This document shows positions 57,345 through 64,000 of a stretch of DNA of 64,000 nt, piece by piece. The position numbers and the translations under genes were made by a program. The stretch's first letter is position 1, and each line of letters starts with the position of its first letter. Origin of the DNA: Candidatus Zixiibacteriota bacterium (GTDB taxonomy: Bacteria > Zixibacteria > MSB-5A5 > JAABVY01); contig DSEQ01000033.1 in assembly GCA_011056555.1 (NCBI GenBank), positions 1-64,000 of the forward strand. The letters run 5' to 3'. The notes beneath the pieces were generated by a model, which had not been told where the DNA came from, ran no database searches, and saw nothing but the letters and a program-made list of their open reading frames with translations.

Positions 57345-57917
57345 TTATGCCCTCTTGTCAAGTGCTTTATTTGCAACAGCTATGCGTTTTGCCAATGTCC
57401 AAAAAATAAATACAATCAAGCCGCAAATTGTTCCCAGAATGGCCCCGGCTAAAACATCAAAGGAATAATGTACACCCACAAAAATTCTTGATAAAGCTAT
57501 AATCGCCGCTGATATGATAAAGAACCACTTATACTTAGGATAGCGCCAGGCCCATATTGCCGCCTGACCGAAAGAGTTGGTGGCATGCCCTGAGGGAAAG
57601 GACTTACCGCTGGAGCAGTCGATCAGCACATGCAGGCCCTCCAGCGTCTTGCAGGGACGCATACGCCCGACCAGCGGCTTGATGATTCCTGATGAGGCCT
57701 GGTCGGTTAGAATTACTGTCAGGACAAGTAATAAAGCCGTAATCCGGCCGTATTTGCCGCCGAAAATTGCCGCCGCCAGTGCAAAAACCAGAAAGAAAAT
57801 CCTGACAAACCATTCATGCGTAATAATCGGCATGGCAAAATCGAATACAGGATTTGCCAGCCTGACATTCAAAAAGTACATCAGCTGATTATCGAGATTG
57901 ACAATAAACTCAAGCAT
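57345..57917 (-). CDS. PAP2-family membrane phosphatase
   Basis: A 190-residue protein with five or six helices and the complete acid-phosphatase signature: KPLVGRMRPC (KxxxxxxRP, about 75-84), the SFPSGHATNSF motif with catalytic His (about 100-110) and SRIFVGVHYSFDVLAGA (SRxxxxxHxxxD, about 143-158). This size matches undecaprenyl-diphosphate or lipid-A/PG-phosphate phosphatases. Peptidoglycan lipid carrier recycling is plausible; substrate is not determined by sequence. It ends 55 bp beyond repeat B and lies 22 bp after the M16 gene, with the same direction. Confidence 0.87.
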   Translation of the reverse strand: MLEFIVNLDNQLMYFLNVRLANPVFDFAMPIITHEWFVRIFFLVFALAAAIFGGKYGRITALLLVLTVILTDQASSGIIKPLVGRMRPCKTLEGLHVLIDCSSGKSFPSGHATNSFGQAAIWAWRYPKYKWFFIISAAIIALSRIFVGVHYSFDVLAGAILGTICGLIVFIFWTLAKRIAVANKALDKRA

Positions 57918-57939
57918 TCATTTAACCCGGGTGTTTCCG

Positions 57940-60537
57940 CTATCGTAATCCCACAGTGGCGAGATAATAATCTTCTGAGGGCAGATATGTCCGGGCGGCC
58001 CTGAGTACATCATCAATAGTAACGCCCTTTACCTTTTCTATATATTCATCCTTATAATCGTAGCCAGGGCCCATAAATTCATAAAAAGTCATATAATAGG
58101 CCTGGTTGATTCTGGAAAGCTGCCGGGTAAGGGATGAGCCCCAGATTGAATTTATGGCCCTGCGTAATTCATCCTCTGAAACCGCAGCATCCCGTATTTT
58201 ATCGATCTCAGCCATGATTCCGTCATAAGCCACCTGATAATTATCGGTCCCGGTTCCCATTGTAACTAGAAACCACCCAAAATCCGGCGCTGTCGAAAGA
58301 CCCGCGCCCACAGAATATGCCAGCCCCTGTACCTCACGAAGCTCCAGGCCGAGTCGGGACGATAGTATTTCCGTGGCCACATCAAGGGCGGCATAGTCTG
58401 GATGGTTGATTCCAATGGTCGGCGCTCCAAGGTATATATAAACTTGTTCCTTATCCATGGGGGTATTGGATTTGACTATTCCGGTGGGGGTATCGGGAGC
58501 AGGAATTTCGATTTTCCCCAAGGATACCTGCTGCATCTGACCAAATGTCTTCTGCAACCGGCTTAAGACCCATTCAGCTTCCAGATTTGTGCATACGGTC
58601 ATTATCATATTATTGGGCGCGTAAAATCTCTTGTGGTATGCTTTCAGATTGTCGGCGCTGATGGTGGCGATGCTCCGTTGCGTTCCCAGCGGAACCTTTG
58701 AGAAAGCATGATTCGGGCCAAACATCATTTCATAAAAGCTGTTCCTGGCAGTCTGATATGTAGATGCCGAAGCCATACCCAATGCGGCCATCATTTCCCG
58801 CCGCACGTTTTCAACCTCAGCGCTGTCCAATGCAGGACGAATCATCATCTCAGACAAAAGCTCCAGCCCCTCTGAGGCATATTCATCAATAGTCTCGAAT
58901 TTGACAAAAGCATACTGCTTTGATGTGTACCTATCGTCATATGGAATATATGGATTGTCGGTGACCGTGAGCTGTGCTCCGATATTCGCCAGTTTTTCGG
59001 AAAGAGTCTCCTTGTCATAGTTTTCGGTACCTTTTTCAAGCATCCGGTTCAGAAAATCGGTTATACCGTCTTTTCCCGGCGGCTCCATAGCGGCGCGGTT
59101 CTTGCCAAAAATATTTACCGCTAATACCCTTGAATCAGGACTCTGCTTGATTATTACCTCCAGACCATTATCAAATGTGACTTTTTTAGTTTCGGTGATG
59201 CCTGCTGAAAGAACCTCGTCCTCTTCAAATTCTGCAGGCTTTACAAGTGTCCCGACATATTTGATGTCCGAAAAATATTTACTGGCTACCTCGGCCATTT
59301 CAGCCTGCTCCACATTTTCCAGGCTGTCCACCAATGTTTCCACAAACTCATAGCCGGTCGAAACCATCATGGGTGCGATAATAAATCCATAATAATGCAG
59401 TTTTTCACGCAGGTAAATTTCCTGCGTCTTTTTGGACACGATCATCCCCCGAAAAGCATCATAGGATGGCGTCAGGAACTCGGGATTTGAGAGTATCTTC
59501 TCGACTTCCCAGATTACCGCCCTGGCATTTTTCTCTGAATCGGTCGTAGCGGAAATCCTTAGCATGGAGAAGTCTCTCTGGGTCTCCAGGGATGAGTATA
59601 TTGAAGAAGCCAGGCCCTTGTCCTCGATATGCTTTGTCAGGGGTGAACTTTCTCCCGAGCCGAGATACTCAACCAGCATATAATAGGGATAATAATCGGG
59701 ATCGGTGTAATGGGGGGCGGGTAGAGCCAGGTCAACATGAAAGTTCTTTGTGTCGATCGCGGTCTCCTCGATCCGGCGTCCATCGGGAATCATGAAATTG
59801 ACAAGATCGATCTTTGGCATTTTGCCCTTCTCATAATGGCCAAAATACCTGTCAAAAGTTTCAATCATCCTCTCGGTCTCGAAATCCCCGATTATGAGCG
59901 CGGTCATATTATTGGGGATATAATATTTTTTATAGTATTCTATAACATCCGCACGGGTCAGAGATGAAATATGCTCGGCGGTACCCAGAACTGTGCGTGC
60001 ATAAGGCGTGCCCTCGAAAACAACTTCATTGAAGTAATAATCTGCCAGCGTGCTGGGGACATCATTTGATTTTCGGATTTCCTCTATAACAATTTTCTTC
60101 TCTTTGGGAAATTCATCCTCGGGCAAGGCCGAATTGAAAAGCTGGTCCGCTTGAATTGCCAGTCCAGTATCGATATACTCCTTCGGCATCAGAACCAGGT
60201 AAGCGGTCAGATCTTTACGCGTAAACGCATTTATATAGCCTCCGTGCTCCTTGATAGTCTCGTTCAGTTCGATTCTGTCACGAGTTGATGTGCCGTTAAA
60301 GAGCAGATGTTCGAGAAAATGGGTCATGCCGTTGGTTTTTTCATTCTCATAACGCGCCCCGGCATTGACAAAGACAACCGATGTTATCATGGGCGATGAA
60401 TGATTTTCCTTCAGAACAAGCTTCATGCCGTTGCCGAGATTGGCATAAGTTGTCCCGTCATCACTTGCGGCATGTACGAGGCTGGTGACGGATAGAATCA
60501 GGAATAATGAATATATTATGATTTTCTTTGTGATCAT
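57940..60537 (-). CDS. Secreted M16-family zinc peptidase
   Basis: About 865 residues from the ATG at 60537, which has AGGGAG upstream and a signal peptide (KKIIIYSLFLILSVTSLVHA). The ATG at 60570 puts 11 extra residues before it. Two M16 halves are present: an active N-terminal one with HFLEH (His73, Glu76, His77) and KKIVIEEIRKS for the third ligand, and a C-terminal inactive half (KVTFDNGLEVIIKQSPDSRV...). The layout is the bacterial PqqL/YmxG-type duplicate. Peptide degradation in the periplasm is likely. It precedes PAP2 by 22 bp. Confidence 0.88.
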   Translation of the reverse strand: MITKKIIIYSLFLILSVTSLVHAASDDGTTYANLGNGMKLVLKENHSSPMITSVVFVNAGARYENEKTNGMTHFLEHLLFNGTSTRDRIELNETIKEHGGYINAFTRKDLTAYLVLMPKEYIDTGLAIQADQLFNSALPEDEFPKEKKIVIEEIRKSNDVPSTLADYYFNEVVFEGTPYARTVLGTAEHISSLTRADVIEYYKKYYIPNNMTALIIGDFETERMIETFDRYFGHYEKGKMPKIDLVNFMIPDGRRIEETAIDTKNFHVDLALPAPHYTDPDYYPYYMLVEYLGSGESSPLTKHIEDKGLASSIYSSLETQRDFSMLRISATTDSEKNARAVIWEVEKILSNPEFLTPSYDAFRGMIVSKKTQEIYLREKLHYYGFIIAPMMVSTGYEFVETLVDSLENVEQAEMAEVASKYFSDIKYVGTLVKPAEFEEDEVLSAGITETKKVTFDNGLEVIIKQSPDSRVLAVNIFGKNRAAMEPPGKDGITDFLNRMLEKGTENYDKETLSEKLANIGAQLTVTDNPYIPYDDRYTSKQYAFVKFETIDEYASEGLELLSEMMIRPALDSAEVENVRREMMAALGMASASTYQTARNSFYEMMFGPNHAFSKVPLGTQRSIATISADNLKAYHKRFYAPNNMIMTVCTNLEAEWVLSRLQKTFGQMQQVSLGKIEIPAPDTPTGIVKSNTPMDKEQVYIYLGAPTIGINHPDYAALDVATEILSSRLGLELREVQGLAYSVGAGLSTAPDFGWFLVTMGTGTDNYQVAYDGIMAEIDKIRDAAVSEDELRRAINSIWGSSLTRQLSRINQAYYMTFYEFMGPGYDYKDEYIEKVKGVTIDDVLRAARTYLPSEDYYLATVGLR

Positions 60538-60646
60538 TTTAATTCTCCCTTTGATAAAGTTTTGATGCAAACTTCAGCAATAAATCTAACTGCCTATCTC
60601 TGTCAAGTCTTTTATGTTTTCTGTTCAAGTCACCCAGAGATATTAT

Positions 60647-61651
60647 TCAGATATGAAATTCGATAATATCACCATCCGTGAGCTGAAATGAATTTGTTAC
60701 CCGCTGGCCGTCGAACTTGCCCTCGCCCCAGACCTTGGCATATTGCAGTTTCTCGGCAAAGTCCTTGTGAATACTGACGGCCGCATCCTCAACCGTTGCC
60801 CCGATGGGCAATATAATAGGATCTTTGTAGTCCACTTCCTTGCCCGGGGATTTGGTATAAACCCTGATTATCTTCAACATCTCAAATATACGGCGCTTAA
60901 ACTGTTCGATATTGCGGTTGCGCAGCACGGAGATGCCGAGAATCGGAAATTTATCGCCGTAGAACTCCTGCAGGATTTGAAAGATATCCGGGGCATTTTC
61001 CTCCCCGATTTTGTTGGCGAGGATCAACGTCTTCTTGCAGAACACAGAATTTTGATATTCCTCCGGAATCGTTTCACCTGTAAGCACAATACCGGCATCT
61101 CTTATAACCTCCAGAGTCTCATCCAGGCTTTCCAGCAGATCATCGGCGGAGACGTCCACAACGATCACGATCATATCGCCGTTGCGGATCAAATTCGTCA
61201 TCCAGCCGTCATATGTCTCGCGGCTGATGGGGGGCATATCCACAAGCTGGAATTGGATCGTTTTGAACGGCATCATGGCCGGCATAGGCGTTCTGGTGGT
61301 GAAGGGATAATCTGCAATCTCCGGCTCGGTGTTCGTAACCAGCTTAACCAGCGATGACTTCCCTGAATTAGGTGGTCCCAAAATTATTATCTGGGCCGCG
61401 CCATGCTTTTCTACATGATCGAGATAGGATGTTCTCCTGGCTCCTCCGCCCCTGGATTTTTTCCCCGATTCCAGCTTCTGCTTGATCTTGGATATACGGG
61501 TCTTGATATCCGCCCGCATCTTCTCGGTGCCCTTATGTTTGGGGATGACCCGCATCATCTCCTCCAGGCAGGCCAGCCGCTCTTCATCGGTAGAGGCGTT
61601 GCGAAATCTCTCTTCCGCCTCCTTATATTGCGGTGTTAAATTCGCAGGCAT
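60647..61651 (-). CDS. Divergent Obg/DRG-type GTPase with TGS domain
   Basis: A 334-residue protein: a basic N-terminal helical region (about 1-75, RISKIKQKLESGKKSRGGGARR), a G domain with P-loop GPPNSGKSSLVKL (about 92-104) and switch I Thr in YPFTTRTPMPAMM, and a C-terminal TGS domain (about 268-334, ending in DGDIIEFHI). Two canonical elements differ: G3 reads DMPP rather than DxPG, and G4 reads ANKIG rather than NKxD. Guanine specificity or hydrolysis may therefore be altered. The order resembles DRG proteins, which act on ribosomes. It lies 9 bp after the SGNH hydrolase gene and is probably cotranscribed. Confidence 0.8.
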   Translation of the reverse strand: MPANLTPQYKEAEERFRNASTDEERLACLEEMMRVIPKHKGTEKMRADIKTRISKIKQKLESGKKSRGGGARRTSYLDHVEKHGAAQIIILGPPNSGKSSLVKLVTNTEPEIADYPFTTRTPMPAMMPFKTIQFQLVDMPPISRETYDGWMTNLIRNGDMIVIVVDVSADDLLESLDETLEVIRDAGIVLTGETIPEEYQNSVFCKKTLILANKIGEENAPDIFQILQEFYGDKFPILGISVLRNRNIEQFKRRIFEMLKIIRVYTKSPGKEVDYKDPIILPIGATVEDAAVSIHKDFAEKLQYAKVWGEGKFDGQRVTNSFQLTDGDIIEFHI

Positions 61652-61660
61652 AATATGATA

Positions 61661-63199
61661 TTAATTTTGACTGTTTATGATTTCCAGGATTTTATCCGTC
61701 AGCTGCTCGGCTATGATCCGATGGCCGATCTGGTTTGGGTGGCAGTGGTCCACAAACAATTTTTCACGCCCCAGACGCTCGAAATCAGCCTTCAGATCAA
61801 TTAATGGAATACCCTTATTTTGCGAAATATTTTCAATAATTTCGTTATAATCGCTCTTGATCCGGAGTGAATTATAGTCATAATCCCGCGCCATCCGCAG
61901 ATAATGATCTGCGGAATCGGTCATGCCCTGTTTCAAGAAGGTCATTCCCATATTGTACATGACGGATGGATCCGCAGGATCATAGGATAGCGCTTTTTTC
62001 AAATATATACGGGCGCTGTCATATTCCTCGCTCTGCCAGTACAAGACCCCGATATTATTCAAATATCCTGAATTTGAACTGTCACCTTCGAGCAATCTAC
62101 GATAACCGGCAATATTTTCGACAATACTGCCAGAGTCTGTATAGGCGGATTGAAGTACGCGCTGCGACCAGGGATCGATCTGGCCATATTGCTGTCGAAA
62201 CATCTCCCAGTCCAATGCCAGAGACATCTTCTGTTCCAGTATCTCGCGCTGCTTCTGCGGCATAAAAAGCTGACCGCTGACCGTGTCCCGTCCGGTCGTG
62301 AAGACCTTAAATTCCACGCCGGGCGGCCATGTCAGCGGAACCGGTATAGTGTTCAATATGACACCGGCGCCGTTTTTCCTGCTTATTTCAATAATCTCCG
62401 CAAGATTATTTTCAAACCTGTGCGGTGGCACCCGCACCTGCAATTCCAATCCTTCATAATCCTTCGTTCCGGACTTAAGCGGAATTAAAATGCTCTTAAG
62501 CATCCGGTAAATCTTAAAATTATTAAGTACTTTCTTGAGGCCAATATATTCCGAAGCCTGAGCCATCAAAGCCGAGTCTGAAAGGTAGCCGTTATAGGAG
62601 GCGTCATTATTCCCGAGATAAACAAGTACAAAATCCGGATCGTATTTCAAGCCCTCTTCACGCAGGTATTCCAATCCCTGCCGCGAGGTGTATCCGGCGG
62701 TGGAGGCATTCACTATTTCAACTTCCCTGCCAAGCTGCCTTTCCAGAAATTCCTGCAGAAGCCAAACATATGAATTATCCCAGTCTTTGAGGCCGATTCC
62801 AAGGGGAGTGGAGTCGCCCAGAACCAGGATTCTCAATTTTGCGGTATCCTTTTCATAGGGAATGAGCCGCCCGGTTAGACCTCGGGAATTTGTCTGCACA
62901 AAAGTTTTGTTCAGGTTCGGCTTCATCTTCCATAACAGCTCCGGAGCGGGCTCATGAATACCCATAAACCCGGCAAAAAGATTCTCCTGCCAGCTGGCCG
63001 ATGACTGGCTTTTTTCAAAGAGCTTCCGGGCGGGAAACAGGCCTGCAAGCCGAAGGGTGATCTCCAGGATAATTAGCACAAGCACCGCCGCTATTATACC
63101 ATAGCTGATTTTTCTGGAAAGCGAAATCTTCTGATCTATCTTTTTATCTGTCATTTCCATATCGTATAATAATTTAAGCTGTGCCGCCAGAGATTTCAA
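61661..63199 (-). CDS. Membrane-anchored SGNH/GDSL hydrolase with TPR repeats
   Basis: About 512 residues. An N-terminal helix (ISYGIIAAVLVLIILEITLRLAGL, about 30-53) anchors an SGNH domain: block I VLGDSTPLG with the nucleophile Ser, block III VLVYLGNND and block V DHCHPNQIGH near the C-terminus. Inserted between blocks III and V are two TPR-like repeats (LNNIGVLYWQSEEYDSARIYLKKALSYDP and VMYNMGMTFLKQGMTDSADHYLRMA). Esterase or O-acetyl transfer on a cell-surface glycan is the usual role. The apparent start is TTG at 63199; ATG at 63160 is equally possible and keeps all domains. Confidence 0.82.
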   Translation of the reverse strand: MKSLAAQLKLLYDMEMTDKKIDQKISLSRKISYGIIAAVLVLIILEITLRLAGLFPARKLFEKSQSSASWQENLFAGFMGIHEPAPELLWKMKPNLNKTFVQTNSRGLTGRLIPYEKDTAKLRILVLGDSTPLGIGLKDWDNSYVWLLQEFLERQLGREVEIVNASTAGYTSRQGLEYLREEGLKYDPDFVLVYLGNNDASYNGYLSDSALMAQASEYIGLKKVLNNFKIYRMLKSILIPLKSGTKDYEGLELQVRVPPHRFENNLAEIIEISRKNGAGVILNTIPVPLTWPPGVEFKVFTTGRDTVSGQLFMPQKQREILEQKMSLALDWEMFRQQYGQIDPWSQRVLQSAYTDSGSIVENIAGYRRLLEGDSSNSGYLNNIGVLYWQSEEYDSARIYLKKALSYDPADPSVMYNMGMTFLKQGMTDSADHYLRMARDYDYNSLRIKSDYNEIIENISQNKGIPLIDLKADFERLGREKLFVDHCHPNQIGHRIIAEQLTDKILEIINSQN

Positions 63200-63263
63200 G
63201 CACTCTTTATGCTTGCTTTTGAAGGCTCACTTGTATTATACTAATTGAAATTCAGGAGGTTCA

Positions 63264-64000
63264 ATGAAGAGAGCAGCTCTATTTTTGCAGATTATCATAC
63301 TTTTACCTGCAGTTTTAACGGCACAAATAAGCCTGGATATTGAAAAAACTGTGCTTGATAACGGATTGACAATCCTGACCTATGAGGACCACTCCTTTCC
63401 CACGGTATCATACCAGACATTTGTAAACGCCGGCTCACGCGATGAGCTTCGTCCGGGGGCCACGGGAATTGCCCATGTCTTCGAACACATGATGTTTCGC
63501 GGCACACCAAGCCATCCGGATTATGACGACGCCGTGGCGCACATGGGCCCTCAGACAAATGCTTACACCGGCCAGGATTATACCTGCTATTATGTTAATG
63601 CCAGGGCTGAGTTTTTGCCGGAAATCATTGCTATAGAGGCAGATAGAATCCGCAACCTCGACTTCACAAATGAAACCTTCCGGCGCGAACTTGGCCCCGT
63701 CAAGGAGGAACGCAGGCGTTTTGTGGATGACGATCCCGATGGTTTCTTGGAAGAACAAATTTATAGATTGGCTTACACCCGGCATACATACGAGCATCCG
63801 GTTATAGGCTGGCAGAATGACCTGGAGAAGAATATGACTTTCCGCGATGCCGCTGATTTTCGAGAGGTTTACTATTCTCCAAATTTTGTTACAATAGTGA
63901 TCGGTGGGAGCTTTGATACTGAAAACGTCCTCAACCTGATCCAGCAGCATTATGGTGACTGGCCCTCACATCTGCCCCCCATCGGCAGAATCCGCAAGGA
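63264..64000 (+). CDS. Secreted M16-family zinc peptidase, N-terminal part (cut by window end)
   Basis: The frame begins at ATG 63264 with AGGAGG five bases upstream and is open to the last base, giving 245 codons so far. A signal peptide (ALFLQIIILLPAVLTA) is followed by LDNGLTILTYEDHSFPTVSY and the inverted zinc motif HVFEH (His71, Glu74, His75), with a probable third ligand in GPVKEERRRF. It is the third M16 gene in 15 kb and reads away from the other two. The rest of the protein lies beyond the window. Confidence 0.88.
   Translation, partial: MKRAALFLQIIILLPAVLTAQISLDIEKTVLDNGLTILTYEDHSFPTVSYQTFVNAGSRDELRPGATGIAHVFEHMMFRGTPSHPDYDDAVAHMGPQTNAYTGQDYTCYYVNARAEFLPEIIAIEADRIRNLDFTNETFRRELGPVKEERRRFVDDDPDGFLEEQIYRLAYTRHTYEHPVIGWQNDLEKNMTFRDAADFREVYYSPNFVTIVIGGSFDTENVLNLIQQHYGDWPSHLPPIGRIRK

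Overview
The window looks like a chromosomal stretch from a Gram-negative, aerobically respiring bacterium of the FCB superphylum. The mix of secreted dockerin-domain proteins, a TonB receptor next to a protein with a type IX-like C-terminal tail and a PorV-like protein, signal-peptide tricorn protease, several M16 peptidases, and an alternative complex III plus A2-type haem-copper oxidase would suit a Zixibacteria-like candidate phylum. That placement is inferred from gene content, not from a marker-gene tree. The code is standard: TAA, TAG and TGA all serve as stops, and GTG/TTG starts are fairly common.

Layout. 1-112: right end of an IS3-family insertion sequence. 154-1799: kbl and a convergent acpS. 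1.9-8.3 kb: secreted proteins (tricorn protease, clostripain-dockerin protease, dockerin plus Fibrobacter-type paralogous domain), followed by a tight array of small hairpins at 8296-8635. 8.7-14.4 kb: YfbK-like VWA protein, CDP-alcohol phosphatidyltransferase, gamma-glutamyltranspeptidase coupled to a glycosyltransferase-like protein. 14.5-19.3 kb: a signalling operon read leftwards (ABC-type periplasmic binding protein, HAMP sensor kinase with a frameshift, receiver protein, receiver-kinase hybrid). 19.7-26.1 kb: outer-membrane operon (TonB receptor, large secreted protein, PorV-like). 26.2-31.2 kb: GYD protein and a MacAB/Lol-like ABC exporter operon. 31.5-34.0 kb: CoA-binding protein, aspartase/fumarase, ferritin-like protein.

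34.4-48.8 kb is the core of the window: one long, tightly overlapping operon actABCDEF - dihaem cytochrome c - coxB - coxA - ctaA - ctaB - cox11 - a 54-residue membrane protein - coxC. It encodes a quinol:cytochrome c oxidoreductase (alternative complex III), a cytochrome carrier, a cytochrome oxidase and the haem A and copper assembly factors, i.e. a complete quinol-to-oxygen branch. 48.8-56.7 kb holds a DMT transporter, a large PreP-like M16 peptidase, a DUF4328 protein and an osmoprotectant ABC importer whose permease and binding protein are fused.

56.8-57.3 kb is the most unusual locus: an intact tRNA-Asn(GTT) whose sequence runs, in frame, into a GIY-YIG nuclease reading frame interrupted by one amber codon; the unit is bracketed by two identical 35-bp direct repeats that are themselves partial tRNA-like sequences with a replaced anticodon arm. 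57.3-64.0 kb: PAP2 phosphatase, M16 peptidase, a divergent TGS-domain GTPase, an SGNH hydrolase with TPR repeats and the start of a third M16 peptidase cut by the window end.
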